Source: Gamarada debralockiae (lineage: Eukaryota > Ascomycota > Leotiomycetes > Helotiales > Hyphodiscaceae). Taken from it: 64,000 nt of DNA. Below the pieces are notes generated by a model. That model saw only the letters and a program-made list of their open reading frames with translations. It made no database searches and was not told the DNA's origin. A program made the position numbers and the translations under genes. Of this stretch, positions 11,319 through 20,653 are shown in pieces. Positions within the stretch are counted from its first letter, which is position 1. Each line of letters starts with the position of its first letter. The stretch is taken from the NCBI GenBank assembly GCA_002803225.1, contig NXFV01000506.1, positions 1 through 64,000 of the forward strand, written 5' to 3'.

Positions 11319-11983
11319 ATGGCGTCCAACGATGCTCCGGAAGAGACCCCGTGGGATCCCAAGACCAGTGCAAAATTCGAAAGGTAATGTGACACTCCTT
11401 GAAGAGATGCGAGCTTGACGCCAAAATGAGGAGAAATGTAGCAATTTCAAAAGGGAGCTCAGCTGACTCGTTGCCCAGTAAACGTCCAGGAGAGTTCTTC
11501 GATCCTTGTCAGGAGGCTGCGGCAAGGAGTCTGAAATGTCTGCATCGAAATGGGGGAGATAGGGATATGTGTACCGATTATTTTCAGTGAGTGGAAAGCT
11601 TATTGTGGCCGCTGTCTTTGGCTTGGTCGTCATTGAAATGGTCCCGTGATGTCTCCATTCAGTGATAGGACAGGGACCAGAGATCTCACGCTTGGCTCAA
11701 TAGAGGAGTCTCTCAGGCGCTTCGTGTTCCTTTTCTCCTCTCGGACTTTCTTATGGATCTCGATCGCCAAATCGCCATCAGTGGGCGGAAATTTTGGCGC
11801 TGTGGGAGATACAGAATCAAGAGACATGCAATGCTGACTTTGTATCTGTAGAGCGTATCGAGACTGTAAAAAGCAGTGGGTGGGTACCTCAACACCCCTT
11901 AATAACTGTCATTCCCTGACATATGACAGATCACAGAGCGGAAGGAAGCCAAAAGGAAGGAGGGGAAATCGTGGTTCTCGTGA
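11319..11983 (+). CDS. COX23: COX23-like twin CX9C mitochondrial protein
   Basis: Four small exons (11319-11383, 11479-11586, 11852-11879, 11930-11983) encode 84 residues. The twin CX9C motifs are intact: CQEAAARSLKC and, across an exon junction, CTDYFQAYRDC. The surrounding KRPGEFFDPCQ, CLHRNGGDRDMC and CKKQWITERKEAKRK fit COX23, an intermembrane-space CHCH protein imported by the Mia40 disulfide relay and needed for cytochrome c oxidase assembly. The last intron starts at GTGGGTACC. Reading through it instead gives a different, unconserved tail, so the spliced C-terminus KEGKSWFS is preferred. COX17 and COX19 are less likely because the Cys-Cys pair of COX17 is absent. Confidence 0.82.
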
Positions 11984-12609
11984 ATGGCAACTGTCTTTTG
12001 AAAGTCAACGGGTTATTGTATCATATAGCTAGCTGTGTTGTAAGAATAATCAAAAAGGCGAAATGCTAAACTGTCGATTCATTTTTGGTCAATCGTGCGA
12101 TGTATGTTGTCACACAGCGAGGCACAAAGAAGCTCAGCCTAGCAGGGAGGCTCTGAAGAACAGTGAGGGTTCTGGACGAAGAGTCAATTTGAGCGTCCAG
12201 GATGGTATTGTTTGTTGGAGAGACTTTGTAATTTCGATCGCTCAAAGGGAGAGGACGATTTGGGCAGACAAACTATAGCAAAGGGGTCATTCGCTCCCGT
12301 AGGTAGGCCAGTAAGGGCTGAATCGCTGAGATGAAGAGAAAATTTCAGGATACACTCACTTAAGTAGCGAGAGCAATTCAATGTCCAATTTCACTAGACC
12401 AGATAGTTGCGATCAGATTTATTTGGAATTTTGAACCATTAGCACTGGCGTTTTAGTGTCCATTCCTTTCTCGCTTCGAAAGTCGCGATGTGAATCGTTG
12501 ATTTTTCGTCAACGATTTTTGCATCGTCCTCTTCCACCACCACAATCACTCATCTCCGCCCAACTATTGAGAAAAATGCGGATTTAACGCAGAAACCCAA
12601 GCTTTCGGA
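11984..12609. other. Intergenic, NAA25 promoter
   Basis: 626 bp between COX23 and NAA25. I see no further gene. A C-rich stretch with short imperfect CCACC repeats precedes the NAA25 leader. Confidence 0.5.
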
Positions 12610-15600
12610 ATGGCGGGCCTAAACACAGACGCGGAGGCCGCGCGTGCGATTTTGACCGACATCGAAAACCGCAGCTTCAAGGCGGCTCTGAACAAGGTGG
12701 ACAAGAAGTTAAAGAAGACCGACTCAGACTACTTTAAGGTACGTACTTACTTGCCAGCATTATTCCCTATATTTCAATCGTTCATTCAAACTTGACATGC
12801 GGTCGGGTCCAGTACCAACCCGCAGCATCACATGACCTTTTATGATCCCTCAACTGATCTGAGTGATTGTGATTGTAGGCTCTCCGGACTCTCATCAAGG
12901 CCCACCTAGGCCAGGTCTCCGAGAAAGGAGCTCTCCTTCTCCAACTGGAAGAACTAGTGGTCGCCAAACGCGCCCTTACGGACCTTGACGTGATACAGTT
13001 TTACGATGAAGCCTTGGAACTCGTTCTGCCCAAACCGGGCGAGAGCTGGCCTAGGATCATTGGGTATTTGCGTTGGCAACTCGTCAAGTCTACTCCCAAA
13101 GATGTCGACGCAAGCAGAGCGTGTTTCCGAGCTTGTCTTGCCAAAGAGGACTACGAACATGCCAGACATATCGCGAATAGCCTCGAGAAGAACTTCCCTG
13201 GCAATCACGAGTATGTTTTCTGGAACATTGCTACCATGTTCCTTTATTCGGCAAGTCGATGAGTTCCGAATCGCTCTCTTTACCTGAATTGTTGAGCACT
13301 GGGATTCTCTTCCTAGTTCAACTACCCAATTCTCAATCGCTTTCATCGTTTGAACGAATGCTGACCATTACTCTCTAGCAATACTCTGGCTATCCGGAAA
13401 AGGAACGAAAACTCTATGGTGCATTGGCTGAGGGCCTGATACGCAAGCTCGCTGATGCTACTGTGAAGGCTGCTGTGAGCATAGTCCGACAATGGTTCAT
13501 TCAACTTGAGTGACTGACATGGATTGTAGGACTCGACTCCTCTTCCGGTCCGATGTATCCATAAACCACAAGAATTACTTCTCATGGACATCATTCTGAG
13601 AAGCGGTGATACCAAAAAAACGAATCCAGTGCGCCTGACCTACCTACAAAACCCAGTCGTTGGACCGGAGTCAACGATTGCAAAAGGCGAGTGGCGACTG
13701 TGGATCCTCAAGCTCGAACTCCTGAAGAACGACCCAGACCTTCTTTTCCAAACGGCGAGGGACCTGTTAAAGAGGGCACGAACAAAAGACGAGAATGGCA
13801 AAATCGCTGAATCACGTTTCAGCGATTTTGTGGTATGGAAGTCCTACATCAACGCGGCATTGACTAGCAAGTCAAAGTACAAGGACGAGGTTGAAGCAGA
13901 AATCAAGGCTCATTTAGACCCCAATTCCGGTATCGACAAAAGCTGGAGAAGAAATGCTTCGTTAGCTTCGCTAATGTTCTCCTTTGCACCCCCTTCGTCT
14001 TTCTCAACCCTTGATGCACCTAGCAAGATAGACCTTATTGTGCAATACTTACAGCGATACGGCGACGCTAATATGGCATACACCGACTTGAGGACCTTTG
14101 TTGGGGCTTTGGATTCCCAGGATTCGGACCGATTCCTGTCAATACTTATCGAGAACCAAATTTTTGGAGGGTCGGATGGTGGCGAATCGAAGGAGTTTCT
14201 CTACCCTCTGAATCAAGATGTGAGTCGTTCATTCCAAATGAGCCATTTGCTCTGTGTTGCGTCTCTTTCGATCGTTGATTTCATTTCAGCGATATGCTGA
14301 ACCTTCATCACAGGTCGAGACGGCTAGCGGGATCACAAAGCTTGTGAACGTATACAAGTTAATATTCCTCATAACGAGCAGTATCCCAGAACATAAACGT
14401 CGCCAGTCAAGAGGCCCGGAGCGAGCTGCAACTTGCGCGAGATGCTCTACACCACTGTCCGATGATTACTGTGGGCTGTGTCTCACACAACTGGCATGGG
14501 GAGCAATAAAATCATACGGTCTTGCTATGAACGACGACGGACGAATCACAAGTACTCTACTCCCAACGGACCTACATCCTGCTGATGACCTCTGCATCTT
14601 GTCGGCCACGTGTTTAGCAAAGCTTTCGATGAAGCGAAGTTCACTTCCAGCGACTGAGCCTCTCGAGAATCCCGCCGTCTACCATTTATTACAAGCGGCG
14701 GTCCTTCTGGAATATGCGTGGTCGCATTCCAAAGCGAATTCACAGATCGCATTGATGCTCACGAGACTTTACTCCCTTTTGGGTTGCGGCTCTCTGGCTA
14801 TGAGGGCGTACCAGCGTCTGGGAGTCAAACAAGTCCAAAACGCTACACTATCGCATTACATGTTCGACAGCATTTCCACCTTGCACCCACATCCTTTCAG
14901 TTCCGACTTTGCTTCGCAGCCGAGAAGCGTCATTGAGGAACTTCGAGACCAGCAAAAGATCTACAAAAACTCGCCGACACAAATCAGTAACAAGATTTGG
15001 AGTTCCTTTGAGCACAATAACTACAACACTATTTTCGAGTTGGAGCAAGTCAAGAAAGCCCTGGCCTACAACGTATCAGCCATCATGTCTGTCGTCGAGA
15101 GTCGAAAAGTATCTAGATTAATAGAGTCAAATACACCTTTGACGATTTCATCCTATGGCTTCGATATTCTTCGTAAGTTTGCAATTAGTAGAAGCACGGA
15201 ATATAGCTGACAGACAAAAGCATTTGACATCGAGGATACAGAAACTAGGTTCTCAAATCAAAATGACTACAATGCTATGCCGAATTTCGAAATCCCTGGG
15301 GAAGAGTCGCCTCTCGCTCGGCTGAATCGAGCGTCTCAGGGTAGGATACCATTCTCAGTAAGTCCCCCCACTGTCTCCTCCCCGTCTCCTCAATCCTTCA
15401 AGTGGGACGAACGATTCTCTTTCGGCCATAGAACAATCCTTCAAGTGAGATGAATGATTCTCTTCCAGGGGATGGAACAATCCCTCAGCCGAGATGAGCG
15501 ATTGACTTACTGGGATAAATAGGACTATAGAATTCACATGGATCTCTTCACCGAACGTTTCCTTACGCTTGTGGACCCGATCGTTGATTCCGTTTCGGCG

Positions 15601-16170
15601 ACTTCAGCTCGGTCATGGCTCAACCGGAATATCGATTTCATATACGAAAAGATCCTGGAACAAAAGGAGCGGGTTGACTTCCGATTCGCAGTATACTACG
15701 CGATGACGAAAATCGTTCAGGGCGTTTCAATCTTTGAAAATGACCTGGAACAGCGATTAAGTGAGAGGCTGAGTGAGTTTGAACGATTAGATTCAGCGCC
15801 CGCTACTCAAGAGGCCTTACAGTCCCTATACGTTGGGTACGAAGTTGGAACATCCGTTTTGAGGCTCAATGGATACCTTACCCGAACTTCGCAGGGCCAA
15901 CTTCATGAATCGTTGAATCTTGCTGAACGATTAGTCAAGGAGGTCATAGTGAAGTCGTCCATGATTAAAAAGAGTCTTGACGAAGGAGGTTGGATTGATA
16001 GGGCGCTGAAGAGCGTGTTCCAAGGGGATCCAGATGTAGAAGATACTACATCCATCCCGGGAACATTGAAGAGCGTTGTTGACGAGAATTTTATGGAGGA
16101 ATGGGCGGGTCAGGTCGTTGGTAGTTGGAAGGACTCGGTGAAGGGCTTTGCATACTTCAAGTCACTATAG
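12610..16170 (+). CDS. MDM20: NatB N-acetyltransferase auxiliary subunit NAA25/MDM20
   Basis: Seven exons (12610-12738, 12879-13250, 13379-13474, 13530-14219, 14290-15172, 15221-15357, 15523-16170) give 984 residues. This is the non-catalytic, TPR-like subunit that anchors NatB to ribosomes and positions NAA20 for acetylating N-termini beginning Met-Asp/Glu/Asn/Gln. The N-terminal helices (ARAILTDIENRSFKAAL, ALRTLIKAHLGQVSEKG, WPRIIGYLRWQLV, EYVFWNIATMFLYS) and the central GEWRLWILKLELLKNDPDLL match the MDM20 family. Intron 2 starts with GCAAGT, not GT: this is the only junction that keeps the frame between MFLYS and QYSGYPEKERKLYGALAEG. Intron 6 carries three degenerate copies of a roughly 43-bp repeat. 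A relic of this gene's 3' end lies at 18090-18230. Confidence 0.9.
15391..15512 (+). repeat. Intronic 43-44-bp minisatellite, about 2.7 copies
   Basis: Copies begin at 15391, 15434 and 15478, each starting caatcc(t/c)tca. They share the cores gtg(g/a)ga(c/t)gaa and gattct. The third copy is cut off at gattgact. The array sits inside NAA25 intron 6. Confidence 0.8.
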
Positions 16171-16567
16171 AGTGAAGACAGCAGCATCAATCGCTCAGTC
16201 AGAAACAGTATTCTAAGTAAATGCCGCCCAAGGGTATTAATTGGAAACAATTATCAATCGTTCTATCAATTTTAGTGACCAAAATTAACCGTTCCGGATA
16301 TCTACAAATTATGTTGAAATCCTCGGATCCAATATATTGAATCAGAATGAACGATTGAAAGCCTGTTTTCCCCCCAAAGGTTATTACCCAACATCCGCTG
16401 CTTATCGTAAGCCTGAAGTCAGGGGCATCCCACTCTTGACCCCGCGGCCGACCTTGAGCTCGGATCCCTGCAAGTTTATTAATCTGATGAACGAAGTCAC
16501 TATTTCTTGACAAGCCTCGAGTTCTCTTCTCCAACTCATTGAACTTCAGTCAAAGGGCATATTCACG
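16171..16567. other. Intergenic, carboxypeptidase promoter
   Basis: 397 bp without gene signal between NAA25 and the secreted carboxypeptidase. Confidence 0.5.
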
Positions 16568-17809
16568 ATGAAGCTCCTATCACTTCCTACCTTGCTATTG
16601 CTCAGCAAATGGGTATCTGCGGGTCATTCAATTGACGCGCAAGATCCGATTCTCGACGAAAGCTCCGCGACACCCCTCCTCAAACTCCACAAAGCTCTCA
16701 TCGAAAAAAGCTCAATCACTGGCAATGAACAAGAGGTCGGAAAATACCTCGTCTCCTACCTCGAGAAGCAAAACTTTACCGTCGAAACGCAAGATGTCGA
16801 AGCTACGACTTCCTCGAAAGATCCTCGTCAGAACGTCTTCGCTTTCAAAGGTAAGCAGCGCAAAACGCGTACCTTGGTGACGTCGCATATCGATGTCGTG
16901 CCGCCATACTGGCCATACAAAAGGGAGGGGGATGAGATATGGGGCCGAGGAAGCGTTGATGCAAAGGGATGCGTGGCAACGCAAATAACGGCCTTCGAAG
17001 AGTTGTACGCTGCGGGCAAGATTGGCGATGGCGACGTAGCTCTGCTGTTCGTAGTAGGAGAAGAAGGCCCCGGAGACGGAATGCGAAAGGCCAACGATCT
17101 GGATCTGAAATGGGATACCGTTATATTTGGGGAACCTACGGAATTGAAGCTTGCGAGTGGACACAAGGGCATTACGGGTGTGGAGATCAAGGCCAAGGGC
17201 AAAGCGGGGCATTCTGGATATCCGCAGCTGGGGAAGAGCGCAAATGCGATGTTAATTCCGGCACTGTACGCGCTGCAGAATATGGAATTGCCTTGGAGTA
17301 AGAAATATGGGAATACCACTTTGAATATTGGACGGATTGAGGGAGGGGTTGCAGCGAATGTTATTGCGGAGGATGCTAAGGCTAGTATTGCTATTAGGAT
17401 TGCCGATGGACCTCCTGAGGCAGTTCAGAAGATTGTTTTGGATACTATTCAGAAGGGTGGGGAAGTGCTGGATGTCAGCTTCTCGCAGGGATACGGCCCC
17501 GTATTTATCGATAGCGATGTTGAAGGTAAAGCCATCCGTTTCCGAATTATGGCGCTTGCTAATGAATCTGAAGGCTTTGAAACGATTGTGGTTAACTACG
17601 GAACCGATATCCCTAATCTCCAGGGAGACCATAAGAGATATCTATACGGACCAGGTGCGTTTATCGATATCCATTTGGGGTCTGTTTCATTAACCAACTC
17701 AATAGGTTCCATTTTGGTTGCTCATTCGGACCATGAGCATGTCAGCGTCGCAGATCTGGAAGCTGCTGTCAAGGGTTATAAAGCGTTGATTGAGCATTCG
17801 TTGAAGTAA
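16568..17809 (+). CDS. Secreted M20-family carboxypeptidase
   Basis: Metallopeptidase of family M20 (CPS/ArgE/DapE type) that removes C-terminal residues from peptides, probably outside the cell. An N-terminal signal peptide is seen (MKLLSLPTLLLLSKWVSAG). Metal-site residues are His107 and Asp109 (TSHIDVVPPYW), Asp131 (GRGSVDAKG), Glu165/Glu166 (VVGEEGPGDG), Glu189 (FGEPTELK) and the C-terminal His in HSDHEHVS. The whole span is open, but two stretches inside it are introns divisible by three without stops: 17526-17573 (48 nt, GTAAAG..GAAG) and 17655-17705 (51 nt, GTGCGT..ATAG). Removing them restores VEGFETIVVNYGTDIPNLQG and LYGPGSILVAHSDHEHV, the continuous family motif. The CDS is then 16568-17525, 17574-17654, 17706-17809, about 380 residues. 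Confidence 0.88.
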   Translation: MKLLSLPTLLLLSKWVSAGHSIDAQDPILDESSATPLLKLHKALIEKSSITGNEQEVGKYLVSYLEKQNFTVETQDVEATTSSKDPRQNVFAFKGKQRKTRTLVTSHIDVVPPYWPYKREGDEIWGRGSVDAKGCVATQITAFEELYAAGKIGDGDVALLFVVGEEGPGDGMRKANDLDLKWDTVIFGEPTELKLASGHKGITGVEIKAKGKAGHSGYPQLGKSANAMLIPALYALQNMELPWSKKYGNTTLNIGRIEGGVAANVIAEDAKASIAIRIADGPPEAVQKIVLDTIQKGGEVLDVSFSQGYGPVFIDSDVEGKAIRFRIMALANESEGFETIVVNYGTDIPNLQGDHKRYLYGPGAFIDIHLGSVSLTNSIGSILVAHSDHEHVSVADLEAAVKGYKALIEHSLK

Positions 17810-18089
17810 CAGTAATGCACGGTGTTCATGGTGATAGGGACTCATAGACGGTGTTGTCGGAAGACATCCAACCACCGAGATGTATAGTAATGCATCAGTC
17901 ATAGACGATCTCTATAGATCGAAGGTTTCGGAACCTAATTTTATGGCTTGAAGTTCCCACGACGGCAACAAGAGGTCCAACAAGATTGTGGTTGTCCAAT
18001 CTGACCGGTGAGAGGCACTTTTCTAGGTGCCTTTTTCCTAAACGGAAGTATTGCTAAGAAAGTCTTGGGTTATCTTCTTGTCCAGTACG
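17810..18089. other. Intergenic
   Basis: 3' flank of the carboxypeptidase gene. Nothing recognised before the NAA25-like relic. Confidence 0.5.
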
Positions 18090-18230
18090 CTGATTGTTGG
18101 TCAATGCAGCGAAGTAAAGTCTTTGATGATCAAGAAGAGCCTTGATGAAGATGGTTGGATTGACAAAGCAGCGGTACCTGTCTTTGAAAATAGTGATAGG
18201 GTGTGGATGTTCTACTAGAATAGCTGGAAT
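18090..18230 (+). pseudogene. Relic of the NAA25/MDM20 3' end
   Basis: Nucleotides 18117-18215 translate as KSLMIKKSLDEDGWIDKAAV followed by PVFENSDRVWMFY and a stop. The matching part of NAA25 (about 15950-16030) reads KSSMIKKSLDEGGWIDRALKSVF. Similarity starts slightly upstream (gctgattgttggtcaa versus gctgaacgattagtcaa). No further exon of NAA25 is nearby, so this is a short duplicated fragment left 3' of the carboxypeptidase gene. Confidence 0.75.
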
Positions 18231-18497
18231 GAGTTTCAATTTAATCTGATTACCAAAGAAGGGGACAAAAAAGGATTCGCTTCTGCAATTAGCTGCTTAC
18301 TGTATTTAACGGAGCATTCAGGGGAAAGGGGCGAGTGTATTTCAAGCTTCAGTGACGTAATATTCCGTAACCCAACAATCGCCTCCACTAAAGTTTAAAA
18401 ATACCGTCTTCACCCCTTCCAATAATAACCCAATAAAATAATAATTCTCCAAAATCACTCGTCAAATATACGAAGACGAGTAACTCCGATCCAACCA

Positions 18498-19490
18498 ATG
18501 ATATCCAAGACCCTCCCCATCCGATCGCTTACCTGTACCAATTTCCTGCTGGAGACTTCATTTCCCTTTCCTCGATCGTTCACTGGGCAGAGTACTATGA
18601 GTGGATTGAGTGGGAGGGAGAGAGCTTTTATTCTGGATTTTGATGGCACGATTACAACGAGAGATACTATTCCCGTATTGGCGAATTATGGGATTGAATG
18701 GCAGTGGAGAAAAGGAGTTGATATGAAGGGTGCTTGGGAGGAGATTGTTGCTAGTTATGGACGGGATTTTGAGAATCACGTGGGAGGGTACAGACCTGCG
18801 AAGGAGGAGAGAAAGACGTTGGAGGAGGAGATTGGGTATTATAGAAGTTTGAGGGAGATTGAGGAGAGAAGTTTTGGACGTGTGAGCGATTCGGGACTTT
18901 TCAGGGGGATAGGGAAGGAAGCTTGGGAAGTTGCGGGACGGGAGGCGGTGGAGAAGGGTGATGTGGTTGTTAGGAAGGGGTTTAAGGAGTTTGTTGAGAG
19001 GCTCAGGGAGAATGAGAGTATATGGGGTACTGTTTCTGTGAACTTCTCGGGGTCTTTCATTCGAGGAGTTGTGAGAGCAAGTGCTGGTCCAGGGAACGAC
19101 GAGGTTGAGGTTCTGGCAAACAGTCTGGACGAGAAAGGCGTTTTAGTTGGATCAAAGAATGGCGAGAAGGTGGTTGCAACTTCGGACGCTAAGCTGGCTT
19201 CAATGAAAGATATCCTGCAGTCATGGAGCGACACAAGGTCGTGGGATACATCGAAGCCTGTCTATATCGGTGACTCAGGAACGGATATTGAGTGTTTGGC
19301 GGAGCCGGGAGCGATAGGTATCGTGATGGCGGACAATGCAGAGAGCAGCTTGGTCGAGACCATGAAGCGTATAGGAGTAGAAGTCGTGCACATTGGAGAG
19401 TACGAGGCGGAGGAATCTAAGGGCGAGACACAATACTGGGCACGTGACTTTGATGAAATCCTTGAAAGCCCTCTCCTTCTACAGAGTTAG
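18498..19490 (+). CDS. HAD-superfamily phosphatase (PSP/CTO1-like)
   Basis: An uninterrupted frame of 330 residues. HAD motif I is FILDFDGTITTRD with nucleophile Asp47 and Asp49. Motif II is the Ser of TVSVNFSG. Motif IV is YIGDSGTDIECLAE with the Mg-binding Asp pair near residue 265. Such proteins hydrolyse small phosphate esters; the substrate is not deducible. The first ATG gives a 33-residue Ser/Thr/Pro-rich leader, whereas Met34 (MSGLSGRERAF) is the conserved-looking start and may be the real one. The leader could be a mitochondrial presequence (MISKTLPIRSLTCTNFLL) or untranslated. No intron was needed. Confidence 0.8.
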   Translation: MISKTLPIRSLTCTNFLLETSFPFPRSFTGQSTMSGLSGRERAFILDFDGTITTRDTIPVLANYGIEWQWRKGVDMKGAWEEIVASYGRDFENHVGGYRPAKEERKTLEEEIGYYRSLREIEERSFGRVSDSGLFRGIGKEAWEVAGREAVEKGDVVVRKGFKEFVERLRENESIWGTVSVNFSGSFIRGVVRASAGPGNDEVEVLANSLDEKGVLVGSKNGEKVVATSDAKLASMKDILQSWSDTRSWDTSKPVYIGDSGTDIECLAEPGAIGIVMADNAESSLVETMKRIGVEVVHIGEYEAEESKGETQYWARDFDEILESPLLLQS

Positions 19491-20653
19491 TCGGACGCAA
19501 ACGGAAGAACCCATCCAATGCACTGGAAGCTTTCCTATTTAATTCATTCTTCCATCCATTCCGGTGTAAAACTGCCGGAAAAGAGCTTGTGAAAGCGTTC
19601 CCAACCGTGACGTGAAAACCGATACGGTCAGAGAAATTTCCAAATCATTTACGTGACATGAAACCTGATACTTAGTGAACCACATTTAAGTTTTTCTTCA
19701 CGGGTTGAGAAAGGTCTTAATATCGTCCCTATTGGTTGAATCTGCTCTGATAATCCCTCTCCTTCGGAGATATTGATGCTTTATGTTCAATTAATTTGAG
19801 TTTCTCTAAGCGGAAAGCACGTGTGATAGGTGTGTTGTGGATCCCGCGCTTCAGTTCCCTTAGATCGATAAGCGCTTCAGAAGATCACAAGAGTTTCGTC
19901 CCAAGCAAAGCTCTCCCTACGTCGTCGCAAAAGATCTTCGTTGCCCTGTCAGTATTCTCCACCTGAAAGAGAGATACTTTCAGACGACCTTGCCGCCCTC
20001 AAGATCACAGCAGACCCGCCAGGTAAGGCTCAGCTTTTGCGAAATGAGCTCCCTTTGATGCGACCAAACATCACCAGATATTTGATGTTTCCATACCAGC
20101 CTTACCAGAGTTTCTTTTATAATAGCTGACATCTATTTTGATATGCAGGATACAGAAGAACAGATCGCTATATTCATATCTCGAGTTCCAGTCATAAAAG
20201 GGTCCCTCCTACGATCAATCTCACCAACCTCCACTCGGGCGCTTATCCTCGATCGACTCTCACGACCAACAACATACTTTCTGAAACGGATATTTTGGAT
20301 TATCTACATATAACAGGAGATTGCGACATTGAATTTTGTGTCATTTCAAGCGCAATCATTTTTCGTCGCCGTCGAGCGATCCTGAGTCCTTGTCGCTCTG
20401 CGAGTTGTTAGAAAACAACGCCCGGAGCGTCAAAGCAACGAATATCGTCATAAGGACTTGGAGAAATCGAATCTTTATTGTGAGATCTTCGAAACGAGGC
20501 TTTCTTGAAGTTCAAAGTTATCTTTGACCGCCCCGTTGTGGGTATTTCAGCCGTTTCGCATAGCCTCAAGGCTCAGCCACCGTGCCTGGGAGGCTGATTT
20601 CCACCACCAACCCTCAAACAATCTTCCGGTGTTCTAAGAACAGCAACAGCGAC
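19491..20653. promoter_or_regulatory. Long promoter/leader of CRZ1
   Basis: 1.16 kb upstream of the CRZ1 ATG, with no convincing gene. It contains pyrimidine-rich blocks and, in the leader at 20590-20596, GAGGCTG, the core of the yeast calcineurin-dependent response element bound by Crz1. A near-match, AAGGCTCA, lies about 20 bp upstream. The long leader fits a regulated transcription factor gene. Confidence 0.4.

Noticed and set aside
11148..11633. 161-codon minus-strand frame over COX23
   Set aside because: It is antisense to the COX23 exons, which carry both CX9C motifs; it has no family-like sequence.
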